Source of the DNA: Erpobdella octoculata
Lineage: Eukaryota > Annelida > Clitellata > Hirudinida > Erpobdellidae
Assembly (NCBI GenBank): GCA_963978895.1
Contig: OZ022246.1
Coordinates: forward strand, 24,558,526 to 24,622,525
Length of the DNA stretch: 64,000 nt
Direction of reading: 5' to 3'
A program made the translations under genes and the position numbers. The notes under the pieces are model-generated. The model saw only the letters and a program-made list of their open reading frames with translations. It was not told where the DNA came from and did no database searches. Below, piece after piece: positions 39,659 through 52,633 of the stretch (position 1 is its first letter; the number at the start of each line of letters is the position of its first letter).

Positions 39659-40077
39659 TTCACAGCTGTTACTCTAAAATTGAAATAAAAAAATACAATC
39701 ACCAACAAAATTTTTACTTATTTATATTAAACATTAAAAACATTTCAAACGGAAACACAAAATAAAATATTTGAACGAACGCAAGCGTTTGGTCACTATT
39801 TTGTTTATATTCTTATTTTCTAGCGTTTCATTTAAAAGAACATTGCTGAATTTTAGAATTGCTTAAATTATTTTTTTTGAATAAACAAATTATTTGTTTA
39901 TTTAATAGATTATTGCATAAAAAATAACAATGATATGTTAAAATTATCAGTTTAAGCAGTTCATTTATTTTATTAATTTATAAATATTAAAATTACAAAT
40001 AAATGTTGGCAAAACTTGATTTGGAAAATCTTCAAAGCGCATCTAGAACTCGAGTGTTATTTGCAGCATTGTGACAC

Positions 40078-42964
40078 GATTCAATCAATCAATCAATCAA
40101 TCATTGTTTCTATAGCGCTATTTCCGCAGTGTTCAATAGCGCTCGGTCGTGAACTTAGTAAACAGATATGTTTTAAGTCCACGACGGAAAACTGCGAGAG
40201 AAGTAGAGTTAGTAAGAGAAGAAGGAAGAGAGTTCCAGAGATAGGGACCAGAGTAGGAGAAAGAGCGTTTAGCAAAAGAATGCTTAATAGTGAAGATGCG
40301 AGAGTGATTACGAGAAGAAGAACGAAGACCAGACTTAGGAGGGATATGTATTAAATTAGTTAAGTAGAGAGGAGAAAGGCAATTTTTTATTTTGTACATT
40401 ATTAAACAGATTTTAAAAATCACCCTATATCTGAGAGGAAGCCAATGGAGAAGAACAAGAGATGGAGAGATGTGAGAGGAGTAGGAGGTGCGAGAAACTA
40501 AGCGAGCAGCCGAGTTGAAGGCTTTAGAGAGAGGATAGAGGGTAGTGTCAGGAAGACCATAGTATAGAGAATTGCAGTAGTCAATTCGAGACAGGACAAG
40601 AGAAGAGACTAGAAGTTGCAGCGAAGGATCATCCAGAAGTGGACGAAGCTGCTTAATACGGCGAAGATGAAAGTAGCAGGATTTAGTAACAGAATTAATT
40701 TGGGGGGTTAGCGACAAGTTAGAGTCAAAGAGAAAACCTAAGCTACGAATCAAGGGAGAAGGAGAAATAGAAAGAGAAGATGGTGGTGGCAAAACCAAAG
40801 GAAGAGGATTTAGGGATTTAGAGGACTTGTTGAAATAGATTAGTTCAAACTTGTCAGGATTAAGTTTAAGACACATAGAAGAACTCCAGGATATAATAGA
40901 TTGAAGGCAGGCAGCTATTTTGTTAAGAACAGACTCAAGAGAAGAGTTAGAGAAAGTAGAATAGACATAAGAGTCATCGGCATACATTTGGCTATTGAGA
41001 GAGTGAGAAGATATAATATGAGGAAGTTCAGAAGTATAGAGAATAAACAGTAAAGGACCAAGAATAGACCCTTGAGGGACACCGTAGCTCAAAGTTACAG
41101 GAGTAGATTTAGAAGATTCAATAGAAACATAGGAATATCTACCAGATAGATAAGATTTAATCCACCGGAGAGCATCGCTAGTTATATTAAAAGATTTATC
41201 AAGTACATCCAACAACAGTGAGTGATCAACTGTATCAAATGCAGATGAATAATCAAGACAAAGAAGAAGGGTAGAGAGGCCAGAGTCAGAGGAAACAATA
41301 AGGTCATTATGAAGCTTAAGTAGAGCAGTTTCAGTAGAGTGGCCAGGTCTGAAGCCAGATTGAGAAGAGGGAAGAAGTGAGAAAGCAGTTAGATAAGCAC
41401 TTATTTGCTCATACACAACTCTTTCCATTATTTTAGAGATAAAGGATAGGTTAGAGACAGGCCTATAGCTAGATAGAGAAGAAGGATCAAGAGAGGCATT
41501 TTTAATAGTAGGGATAATAAAAGAGGACTTAAGAACAGAGGGAAACACAGATGTAGATAAAGAGAGATTAATTAAATCAAGTAAAATTGGATAAAGAACA
41601 GAAGAAAGCTCTTTAAAGATAGTAGTAGGAATGAGATCCAAAGAGCAAGTAGAAGAAGACATAGAGTTAATAAGTTTAGTAAGATAGTCAAGTGTAATAG
41701 GAGAGAAAAAAGTAAAAGTTTCAGTAGAGAATTTAGAAAAAGTAGGGGTTTTACTATTGTTAGAAGATCTGATGCTTTCAATTTTCGTGGTAAGAAAATT
41801 ATGATAGTCATCAGGAGAAAAAGAAGGAGGAGGAGATTTTTTATTAAGGAGTTTAGAAAGAGAAGACCACCTATTCCTCGAGCTAGAAGCAAGAACAATA
41901 GATTTTCTCAAAAAGGAAGAATGCTTAGTAAAGATGAGGTTATGGTATTGTTTGAGATGGTATTGCCACTCATACCAAGAACCCTTAGACAATTTAGAAC
42001 GATAAGCTCGCTCGGCTTTACGTGCAGATTGCTTCAAGAGAACACAATCACGATCAAACCAAGGAGCTTTTTTAGAAAAGAGTCGAAACTTAAACGTCTC
42101 AAAAGGAACCAACGTATCCAGTATGGATGAAATCGTCAGATTGAGATTGTCCATAAAGGAATCAACATCAGTGAAAGAAGAAGAAGAAAACCCAGAGGTG
42201 AGAAATAAATTTGAAAATTGATTATTATCAAATCTAGACCAACACCTTTTAGTGACTGAAGTAAGATTAATTAAAGGTTGAGATAGAGGTAAGGTGAAAG
42301 AAATAAAGTAGTGATCAGTAAAGTGAAGATTAACAGGTGAAAGATTGCTTATATTAGAGAAAATAGGAGAAATAATAAGATCCAATGTGTTACCCCGATT
42401 ATGAGTCGGAAAGTCACAATGCTGAAAGAAGTTAAAAGTAGATAAGATTTCAAGAAATTGAGAAACAAAAGAGTCCTTAGTTTTATTAATAGGAATATTA
42501 AAATCCCCAATGATAAAAGAAGGAGTAGATAGAGAGAAGAGAGATTCAGAAAGGTTGTAGAAATCCTCCAGAAATTGTGGTTTAGAGCATTTAGGAGGCC
42601 TATAGATACCTATTAAATTGAACTTAAAAGAATTAATTTTAACAGAAGTAAAGAGGCATTCAAAAGATGAGAATTTAGTAGAAGAATTGAGAGAGACAGA
42701 ATAGGAAGACTTAAAGAGAAGGCATATGCCACCATAGGAAGAATGTTGAGCAGAAAAAGGATTAGTAGGAGGCCTAGCCTGCTCAACAAAAGAGAAGCCA
42801 GTAGGAACAGAAGCAAGGAGAGAAGGAGAAGAAGCAGATTCATGCCAGGTCTCAGTCAGGAGAAAGAGATCAAGATAGTTAGACAGGGCTAGCTCAGAGA
42901 TAAAGAGTGATTTATTATTTAGAGAACGAATATTAAGAGTGGCTATATTAAGGCTAGAACTATG

Positions 42965-43002
<38 letters not shown>

Positions 43003-43340
43003 GACTATTATTAGTTTTAAGATTATTTATTTTAAGAAGAGGATTTGATATAGAGAGATCAGAGAAAGAAGAGTTGCACTTAGCAATACGTTTAAATTTC
43101 CTAATATAATTTAGGTTAAGAATATCAAGATAATAAATCTTACGGCGAACAGTGCGAGTGGGCAGAGTAGAAGATTGAGAGAGGCTTAATAAGAAATCCC
43201 TAGAGTACATTATTAGAGAAAGAAAGGTTTAGAAAAGGGAATATAGAAGAAAAGAGAAAAAACTCACAGTTTCCACGTGAAACAATAAAACAACTCAAAT
43301 TTAACTTCGCTCACGAGCCGAAACGCCATGACACCACGGC
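40078..43340 (-). mobile_element. Near-complete L2-like LINE retrotransposon
   Basis: A single long ORF with endonuclease and reverse transcriptase is followed by a ~50-base 3' end containing GCGCTATAGAAACA and then (ATTG)n, at about 40082-40102 on this strand. The GCGCTATA motif plus a short terminal repeat resembles L2-group LINEs. Its 5' end is probably near 43340 but is not marked by a clear target duplication. It separates the divergent PARN and BAHD1-like genes. Confidence 0.8.
40133..43210 (-). CDS. LINE ORF2-type protein: APE endonuclease plus reverse transcriptase
   Basis: The 1,025-residue frame has no internal stop, so this copy is young or recently active. A short N-terminal region contains a poly-Asn run encoded by an AAT microsatellite. 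The endonuclease then reads LNIATLNIRSLNNK, LTETWHES, IIGDFNIP and FTDHYFISF. The reverse transcriptase follows with YRPVSNLSFISKIMERVV, GFRPGHSTETALL, LDYSSAFDTVDH, YGVPQGSILGPLLF and the catalytic MYADDS motif, then a Leu-rich thumb/C-terminus. Target-primed reverse transcription in the nucleus is the known mode for this class. No separate ORF1 is seen upstream. CR1/L2-type assignment is from motif style and the 3' end; clade choice is uncertain. Confidence 0.9.
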
Positions 43341-43688
43341 GCATATATTAGCTCAATTAGTTGTTTAATTTGCTATTTGTTTTTGTTTATGTCGTTTCAA
43401 GTTGTATTTTTTTAGTAAAACGCCGAATTATTCTGGGAGTAATTTTTGTCTGTTATAGAAGAACATATTGCCGTAGTCTGATAAACAGCACAAATGGCGA
43501 CTTGCAGTTGCGTCGATTGAGATATTGAGACGCTGATCGGGATCTTCCTTCTTAATCAGAGGTAAATTACGCAATTGCAATCTACGCGCTTGTGATATAT
43601 AAACCTGTTCGTCATCTTAGAAGCGCTTAAAATATTACTTTTAAAAACCGTTCTCAGTCTATGATGGATTTTTATTTTAGCAGTAATC
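43341..43688 (+). promoter_or_regulatory. 5' region of the BAHD1-like gene with probable 5' UTR intron
   Basis: Between the LINE and the ATG, an AG|GTAAAT donor at 43561/43562 and a pyrimidine-rich TTTATTTTAG acceptor ending at 43680 suggest a ~119-base intron in the 5' UTR, nine bases before the start codon. The transcription start would lie upstream of 43561. No core promoter motif was recognised. Confidence 0.4.
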
Positions 43689-46600
43689 ATGGGTAAAAAC
43701 AAGAATAAGAACAGTAAGTCCAAGTCTTTATGTGAAGATGTCAAATCTAATAGCTGGCGGTTTCGTGATACACTTGAAGTTCAAAAGAAAGAAAAAGCAA
43801 CTGCTTTTTACAAGAAAAGACACAACATTGGGAATAGGAAAGCCAATATCCTTGTTAATTCATACAAGGAGTCAGATGTTGCTGTTCTGTTTGACGAAAG
43901 TTATTTTTCTAACTTCCGTTGTAGCATGTCATTTGCCAAAGCTTCTCGTGAGAAAAGAGAAGACAATTTACCCGAAGACACCCTAAGTGAGAGTTCCGAA
44001 TCAGACTGCCCACCATCTTGTTCAACTTCGATCGCCAAAAAAGTTTCAACAAAGAAGAGCTCAACATCTAAACCTAAATCAAATAAAAATCCAACACCAA
44101 CGCCGAGGGGTAGAGTCGTCAAAAAAAAGTCGGAATCAAAACGAGAACGGACAATTTCTGAAAGTCCGCCTCGGAAACGAGCAAAAAGGACGGCTAGTCT
44201 AAATGCTGGAGCCATCTTAAGTGCCATGCTCGAGAAAACGAGCAGCTCTAATAAAAAGTCTTCTGCTAACGTAGCTTCATCTTCACTGGACATGATTCTT
44301 ACGACGAATCAATCTACTCCGAGACTTTCTGATACAGGTGAGAGGGTTTCTCAGGACGGTCCTTTGAAGAAGACCAAAAAAGGTAAAAATGCCAAAAGCC
44401 AGCTGTCATCGCCCGAGAAAAAATCAATTTTGGTCGACGTCAGCTGTAGCCCGATTAACATTGATGAGATGAACAAGGAGGCAGCAGCTTCCAAGTTTCA
44501 AAGTATTCGCAGTGGCAATCACAGGTCCGTGGCTGGTTTGTCAGTGCCTCAGAATGCACCCAAACTTGTTCACGGAAGCAAGCCTTCCGGTAATAATCTC
44601 AGAAAATCGAGAAAAAATCTCTTCAAGCTATCGGAAGCAAGAACGTCAGCAAACAGTTTAGAAACATCTAGAATTCAGAAAAACTTGCCCACCTCTGACT
44701 CTTTGTTCGTGTCCAGTACACGAAGTTCAAACAAAGGAGTGACCAACGTCGCCAACTTGAAGAAACCCACTGGCTCCCCTACTCTGTCGACATCGTCATC
44801 GGCCACCATCATCAATACGGATGTTTTAAAAACCAAAGACGTAAAGAAACCGAAAGTGAAAGAATCGAAAAAGCTGCTAATCCGTAACGTGGATGTCAAA
44901 GTAAAGAAAAAGGGTATTAAAGCAAAGAAAGTTGAGGGAAACTGTGCCGAAATATCCACTGGCAATCTGCTCAACAAAACGTCCAGAAGACTTGCTAGCT
45001 TGAATGCACAGGTTCTTAAATATTTTTTTCAAGTTTTGTTATTTTGAGGAAAAAGATTTTGCATGTTATATTTATCTTTTTTCAGGCAGTTTTAGCTGCT
45101 TGCTTGGAAGCTCCTAAGCGCTTCCCGAAGCCGAAGAAAGACGTAAAACCGGCCGCCAGAGAAAAAGTGGTGCCACCACTACCAGAAGTGCCAGATGTCA
45201 TCTGCGTGGACGACTACGTCCCGGCATCCGCGAACGTTGGCAAAAAATCAAAACTGGACAAAATTAAAAAATCACTTTTACAAAGGGATCGATTAAGTAT
45301 CGGCAAATCTTCTCCGTTGCTACCCGCCAACCTCGGCGTTTCATCTGGTTCGGATAAGTCACGTTCACAGGTTGTTAGCGTTGCTAACTCGTCGGCTGAT
45401 GTCGAGATCGTTGCACACGAGACGGACCAATCCTCTGCCGTTACTGGCGTGCACGAGTCAGCACATTCGTTGGCTCATTTTTCAAACAATCGGTCGCTCA
45501 CGCCATCTAGGGCTGCTGCAACTGATGAATTTTCGCATTCTAAAGCCGGTCCTTCACAAGAGTCGCCTGTTCGTCGTCAGTCGAGCGGAAATCTGCAACC
45601 CAATCGGAGGCAGTTTTCCACCAAAAAGGCGACAAGCTCTGCAGTTGTTGCCACGATTTTGCCCCACAATTCAAGTCGAATTGGCATCTCCAGGCAGTCG
45701 TCGGGGTTCCAGGGTCAGCCATCTAATCACGATTTTTCTGGTGGTGGCAATAAAAATGTTATCATCAGCCATTCCAACCCTGTTCACATGAACTCTCTTC
45801 TTGTGCCTAAACGACATTTTCCAGTTCAGTATCCCAATGCACCAGCTTCCGGCCTGAACCAGACCTCCTACGGGCACGATGCCAGATATTCTTACCTTGG
45901 CGTTCTCGGAAATGTAGAGGGAAGACAGGGTGCCCATGCATCTTTTCATCCCCAGCAGCAGTTGAATCACCAGCCGCTACTGCCCGTCAGTCCTTACAAT
46001 CTGTCTTCACCGATGACCACCGTCGTTTTCAATCCTTCGCAACAGCAAATCAACCTGCAGCTATGCTCGCCCACTGCTTACGGTCAGCTGTGCAGGCAGT
46101 TCTGCCCGCCGTCTTCCTCGTTTTTTCATACGGTGCCGTTCTCTCCCGATAGGTTCCAGCTTTATCAAATGCCCTCTTCTGCTCCACTCAGTTTTCCACC
46201 ATCCAACCCGTCTAGTCATTTTTTTGTTCCCTACGGGGGTACAGCAGCCACGGGGCTAGGCCAGACCGCAGCCTCGTTGAATTTCAGCTCGCCTCAACCG
46301 GGGACTTCCCAGCCTTCGCCCAACGGCTCAAAGGCCGGGAAGACCTCTTTCCAGCCTTACCCTTCTTGTCATAGTGGTGGTGTCGGTGGAGCGTCGCCCA
46401 GTTGGATGAGTCGCGGAAAAGCTCCGAGGAACAGGCACACAGACACTGCGTCTGTTTTCACCACTTCTGTTGTTAGTTTTCCAGGTCAGAGTGGTGGTCC
46501 CATCACTTCTCTGACTTCTTATAGGCAGCTTTTCCAAGTTTCTGACAGCCAGTCCAACTACGTTAAGATTTCTCCAAAGAAACTCCAACAGGACAAAAAG

Positions 46601-49600
46601 CACAGACCCATCACTTCCGTTTCGCATACTGTTTCATCTCCAGCTGCTGTATCTGTCTCCCAGCAAGACAGGTTAAAACCTGAGACAAAGGGGGTAGTCC
46701 TTAATTTTCCGACGGAGACCGTTTCAGTTAGAGTGTCCACTTCTCCGGCCTCTGGTTTTCCGGAGGATCCGCGCCTCTCGTCTACCAGGTGTTCTGTCGC
46801 GACTTCTAGTTTTGGCCAGTCGTCCCAGCTTAAAGTAAAAGCCAAAAAGCGCTCTAAATTGGATGATGCATCTGAAATAAAAAACCATAATTGTGGTGAA
46901 GGGCACATTGGAGTCTCAACTGTTAAGGTTACTTTTATATATTAACTTGGCGTTTAATTTATCAGATTGTGTTACAAATCCTGAGAGGAATTATTGATAT
47001 TGCGACCATTTACTGATGGACCAAAATAATTTTTCTCTGCAATTGTATAATTAATTATAATTTCAGTTGTTCATTTGAATTTAACAATCGTTTCTTTTTC
47101 ATTAGAAGCCCTGTCGATTAACTCTGCCGGCTGCGAAACACTCATCTTCGAGCGTGCTGTCGATACCCAACCAGCCGACCGTGATGACGATCCTATCGTC
47201 TAAAAAGAAAGACAAGAAATTTACAAAGTCGTCTTCAAACCCTCACATGAGCAACCGATTGGACGATATCGCTACGGTTAATCACCGATCAGGAGATGAC
47301 CTTGCGAGTCACGTGATCACCTTTAAAACGGTAAAACCTTTGAAACTATCCAATCAGTCTGGTAAGGAAGAAACGTTCGGTGCAGGAGGTATCGATTCGA
47401 ACCTGCAGATCGGAGACGTGGAACGTACGAAGATCTTTTCTCCCGACGACCCGACCTTGAACTGCTCTGTGGTCGTTGACACAGCTCGGGTGGTTCCGAA
47501 CTTCAACGGAACTGGCGGAACTGCAGCTGCTGCAGCAGCTTCTACTACTATCCAGAAAATTCGAGCAATGAAAAGCACAAAAAAAGTGGTTAGAGCAAAG
47601 GATGCCAAAAAGGGCGACGGAAAGTCACCGAGAAAGATACTCGGAGAGAAAAAAACTGCCAGTATTTCAGCTGCTTTTTTTAAGAAAGCTAGAAGCCCGA
47701 AGAGAGGTTTCGTAAAGGGCAGTCGTCACGGAAACGCTTGCGGCAGAAAGCAGGGCCACGGCCAGCGACACGGGTCGAAGGGCAAATTCGTTTCGGAGCG
47801 GCGAGAAAAAAACGATCTGAAAAGAGACGGTCTCGATGGAAATAGCGGCAATAAGAGGCAGAGCGTGGCCAAGAGCAACTCTGGGATTCCACTGAAGAGA
47901 GTTGTCGGAGTCAATTCTCTGATCGTTGGAAGCGAGGAGAACAGAGTGTCTGGATGGACGTGGCTCGGAGATCCCGCTCCGAAAGTTGTTTCGGTTGAGG
48001 TCAGCTTTGTATTTCTGCCTTCATTTCTCCTTCTTTCAATCGTATTTTTTCGTTACATAGTAAACTTTTTGCTGGTTTTATGCCAATAAAAAAACAAAAA
48101 GCGCAAATTCCAAACTGGTTACAAGAAAAACCTTGCGGATGATATTGTTATATTTTATCGTGACGTTGTAACCCACAGACTGATGGCGCTCACATTAAGA
48201 GGCTGTGCTACCCAGCCATCTGCCACTCCACCGGTGACGTCGTCAGGGTGAAGGACTGCGTCCTTGTCAGATCCGGGATGAAGAAGAAGGACATTCCTTA
48301 CATCGCCAAGGTGTATGGCCTCTGGGAAGAAGGAGAGACAAGTTAGTTCTGGGAGACGTTTTTTTAACTCCCGTTTGTTTGTTTTTAAACTTATTAAAGG
48401 TTGTTTTAAGTTTGTTTTTATTTATCAATTAAATTATAATCATTATTAATACCGAAGTGAACATTTGTTGAATAATTTTTTTTTTAAATGTCTTGTTTGT
48501 TTAAAATGTAAATACTTCCTTCATAAGTTCATTATCGATAAGAACTATCTATGAGAACATCTCGGTATGAACGCACATCTATAGATCATCATAATAGGTT
48601 TTTACGGGGTAGCAAATGTTAGGTACAGGGTAGCCAATGTTAGGTGCAGGTTAGCAAATGTTAGGTACAGGGTAGAAAATGTTAAGTACAGGGTCACTCC
48701 TTAGCTTAGGGTCCCAGGCTCAAATACTGGGCAGGAAAAATGTTTCACTCTCTTGAGCAAGGAGTTCACTCAACTAAAACTAATTAATTAACTAATTAAC
48801 TATGTAATTACAAATCTTACTTAATCTGTTTACGACTTATTATTTCTTCTTCCTGTTCTATCTAACTCTTGCAGGAGAGATGATGATGGGCGTATTCTGG
48901 TACTACCGTCGCGAGCACATCGATTCCGAGAGCGTGGCGTCGCGTTACCTGGACGATGAGGTGTTCGCCTCGAGGCACAGGGACGTCATTCCGGTCGCCT
49001 GCATCGAGGACAGGTGTCACGTCCTACCTTTCAATCAGTATTGCAGGTGAGTTATGGTGGTAATGTTGTCGGTTAATGGTCCTAAATTTCAATCAGTATG
49101 GCTGGTGAGTTGTTGTGGTGGTAATGTTGATGATTATTATGATGATGATTATCGTATCAGTTACGTAAGTAGATGTGTAATTGTTTTAATAGTTTTTAAG
49201 TCGTTAAAGTTATGATGATGATGATGATGGTGGTTTTAGCAGTTGTTATGTTAATTTTTTTTTGCTGAAACTATTTGTCGAGCGAGCTAGGATTGGTTAT
49301 TATTTATTCATTTTTAGATTTATATCTCAAGTTGTCATGTGCCATGTCTAATACTGATCGACTGAAAAATTGAACTGCTAAATAAATAGAAATTAATTGT
49401 TGGATTTAATTAGTTAAATGCCTAATGCCTGTGAAAAAAATTATTTTTTCTATATTCTTTAATGGATATCATCAACACCTGTCATTGCCATCATTTGTAT
49501 CTTTTCTTCTCCACAATCGTACAGGTACATTCGTATCTTTTTTTATTCTACGCAATCGTACAGGTACATTTGTATCTTTTTATTCTCCGCAATCTTACAG

Positions 49601-51968
49601 GTACAGGGCCGAAGTCAGCCGTCTGGAGAGCGGCGCCGGAAGATCTCTTTCCTCCCTCGTCGTTCCTCCTCTCCTTCCCGTCGCAGTCGACCCGTCCGTA
49701 CAGGCGATGTCGTTTCGTTCGCTTCCAGTCGCGGGCTCTCCTCCGGCATCATCGTCGCACGGAGCCGTTTGTCACGGATCGACTCCGGTGCCGCTCGCGA
49801 CGGATACGAGCTTCGACGACGGAAGCAAAGCAACGACTGTTGACACTTGTGCTACTTCCGCTTCCTCGTCTATCGGGATGACGGATGTCACGGCTTCGAT
49901 GATGGTGCATTCTTCGTCCTTGTCATCTCTGACGTCTGATGATGCTGCTGCAGCTGCCGGCTCCACTGGTCCGTCACTTTCGTCTTCTCCGTCGAGTTCT
50001 TGTCTCGTCATCGTTACAGACGATGAATCTTTGATCGGCATGAAGCTTGCTGAAGAAACTTCGTCTAAGCTGATCGGGGGAGTGGTGAGGTTGCAATCAG
50101 AAATATTGGAAGGGAATTTGAATATAGAACCATCGTCATCACCAGTGTCTACATTTGCCGTGGAAGCAATAGCTAAATCGGATTCGACGGCAATAATAGA
50201 CAACTTAAAAATGGATGTAACTGCAACAATTGAGGCAACAGCATCAGATGCAACTGCAACAATTGAGCCGATAACATCAGACACAACTGTAACAATTGAA
50301 GCAACACTATTAGATGTAACTGCAACAATTGAGGCAACAACATCAGACGCAACTTCAATAATTGAGGCAACAACATCAGACGCAACTGCAACAATTGAGG
50401 CAACAACATCAGATGCAACTGCAACAATTGAGACAACAATATCAGATGTAAGTGCAACAATTGAGGCAACAACATTAGACGCAACTGCAACAATTGAGGC
50501 AACAACATCAGATGCAACTGCAACAATTGAGGCAACAACATCAGACACAACTGCAACAATTGAGGCCACAGCATCAAATTCAGCAGCAAAGATAGAAGCA
50601 ACAACATCAGATTCAACGACTACAACAACAGAAGCGACACTGTCAGATTCAGCAGCTGCAATAGAAGCAACTAAATTAGATTCTATAGAAGCAACAAAAT
50701 CAGAGTCTACGGAATCAACAACAACGTCTGAATTACTTACGGTGGCAGAGGCTGCCTCTGATGATGGAAATGTAGAATCGTTAATTGCTTGCAGTGTGGC
50801 ATCCTTTGGTAATGTAAAGTCTCTCCATTCTCTCTGCTCTTCTGTTTTGGATTCTTCTTCATCACTACCAGCACCACCACCACCACCACCATCATCACTG
50901 CCAACACCACAATCATCATCATCATCGCTAATGCCGCAATCAGTATCGGTGCCATTCGTTCAGTCGAATGAAATGTTGTCTCGTTCATCGCGCTATGAAA
51001 TCTCGGGATACTTTTTGTATCCAGAAGTAGCATTACCAGCGTCACTGTTTGACATTCCTTCATCACTTTCACCATCGTTTCCAGCTGTAAGCGTGGAGAG
51101 TCAGTCATCTCATTCATCTACGTCGTTAGTAATGCCATTTTCATCTTCGTACTCTAACACTATAACGCTACTTCCATCTCCGTATTCTAACGCCACAATC
51201 CCACTTTCATCTTCGTATTCCAACACCACAATCCCACTTTCATCTTCGTATTCCAACACCACGACGGTCTTCTCGACGTCCACGGTTTCTTCTTCCGTCA
51301 CGGCTCCGTCGACGACATCTTTTCCAGCTGTCGAAGTGTCAAACGATGATGCGACAGCTGTTCCCTCGTTAGCTTCTCTCGCCTTAGGAGCTTTGTCGCC
51401 GTCATCGTCATCATTGTCATTACTCCCTCCTGCATCCTCAATGTCATCTCTGCTGACGTCATCTGAAGCAGCATCAGTATTAAAACCACTGTCATCAACT
51501 AGTCCTTCCATTTTCCCGGCGTATTTGGCAGCCGCTTCGTTAGCGTCACCCCCGTTAGCTGGAATTAGTTCCGCCTCTTCGGATGCCGCGAGACCATCTC
51601 AGTTGTCATCATCATCAATTATGCTCCAACGAATTTCATCGTTGCCTGTCAATCATCATGTACCACCATTCACAGCTGTATCAACGTTATCGATTTTACC
51701 TGCATCTCTGTCGATAAATTCATCATCATCGTTGCCTCCTCTTCCTTGTACCGGCCTGACCGAACGCTTGGCCAAAGAAGTGGACAGGGATAACGTTTTC
51801 CTGTGTCGTCACATCTACGACATCAAGCTGCGTCGTATCTCCAAGAATCCGCACATCCCCATTCCGAGCGTTGCGCAGGGTCCGGTTCTGACACCTGCGC
51901 AACCCGTTAGTTGTGGTGGGGGTGGTGCAGGCTCTTTGAGGGCAGTGGTCGTTACCACTGTCGTGTGA
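43689..51968 (+). CDS. BAHD1: BAHD1-like BAH-domain chromatin protein, about 2,253 residues
   Basis: BAHD1 is a heterochromatin/Polycomb-linked silencer that reads histone marks through its BAH domain. Exons: 43689-45011, 45086-46927, 47106-47999, 48179-48341, 48875-49046, 49601-51968; total 6,762 bases, in phase. The first three encode a basic, Ser-rich, disordered region with two copies of an ASLNA motif (TASLNAGAIL; LASLNAQAVLAACLE). The BAH domain begins in exon 4 (VVRVKDCVLVRSG, PYIAKVYGLWE) and continues in exon 5 (VFWYYRREH, EVFASRHRD, VACIEDRCHVL, FNQYCR). Its last element, VFLCRHIYDIKLRRISKNP, comes only near the end of exon 6. About 730 Ser/Thr-rich residues intervene, including a run of 11-residue repeats. 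Human BAHD1 is only 780 residues with about 50 residues at that point, so either this is a real insertion or an intron is hidden in exon 6. BAHCC1/TNRC18 fit the BAH motifs less well. Confidence 0.85.
48606..48785 (+). mobile_element. Tandem repeat plus tRNA-like SINE fragment
   Basis: Four ~26-base copies of GGTAGCAAATGTTAGGTACAG run to about 48690. Then comes a tRNA-type B-box-like AGGCTCAAATACTGG and, about 30 bases on, GAGCAAGGAGTTCACTC. The last motif recurs in complement at about 57730, so both look like copies of one SINE family. Confidence 0.4.
49029..49129 (+). repeat. Duplicated donor edge of BAHD1-like exon 5
   Basis: TTTCAATCAGTATTGCAG|GTGAGTT at the true exon end is repeated, slightly changed, at about 49088-49129 (TTTCAATCAGTATGGCTG|GTGAGTT), followed in both by GGTGGTAATGTTG. 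Confidence 0.8.
49511..49607 (+). repeat. Triplicated acceptor of BAHD1-like exon 6
   Basis: Three near-copies of GCAATCGTACAGGTACA place AG dinucleotides at 49523-49524, 49562-49563 and 49599-49600. Only the last keeps the reading phase of the preceding exon. The first two are offset by one base. Confidence 0.85.
50209..50640 (+). repeat. 33-bp coding minisatellite (11-residue TATIEATTSDA repeats)
   Basis: About thirteen imperfect units of GCAACTGCAACAATTGAGGC plus AACAACATCAGAT encode TATIEATTSDA-like repeats inside exon 6 of the BAHD1-like gene. Variation is mostly single bases and never breaks the frame. Confidence 0.9.
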
Positions 51969-52536
51969 CCTTCGTCGTGTGTTTTGATCTCACCTCAGAT
52001 TAAAAAAAGGTGACCTTCTCACGATAATGGTGTTTAAATTTTACTTGTGTAAAAATGTGTTTCTCTGTAAATTTGTTTAATATGAATTTATTGTTTTGAT
52101 TATATGATTTTTTTTATCTAATTCTAAATGATTTTATTTTATTTTTAGAAAATAGTCACAAGGGGCTAACCTATACACACACACACACACACATATACAC
52201 ATATACATTATTTTGTATTGCGACAAGATATCTCGAGCACTCTTGTCAATCATCATCATCATCATCGTCATCATCATCATCTTCTTATCTTTCCTAATTT
52301 GGAGCCATCAGTTTCTGGCTGTTTGCCTGTGAACGGCTTCGTTTGTTTTCCTGCGCATGCACGCCGTTGTTAACCAATCGTGTTACTAATAAATAATCTA
52401 ATAATAATTATGATAATGATCTTGATTAATTTTAATGCTGATTGCAATATTTTCTAATCTAGTTAGTCAGATGATTTCAAGTCTTTTTGCTTCCAATTCA
52501 TGCCTAGTACTCGTTCAGATGTATATATATATATCT

Positions 52537-52626
<90 letters not shown>
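52537..52626. repeat. (AT)n microsatellite, ~90 bp
   Basis: An uninterrupted AT run, long enough to form a cruciform. Confidence 0.95.

Positions 52627-52633
<7 letters not shown>

Noticed and set aside
41572..42130. Frames within and antisense to the LINE
   Set aside because: They are shadows of the 1,025-residue retrotransposon ORF.
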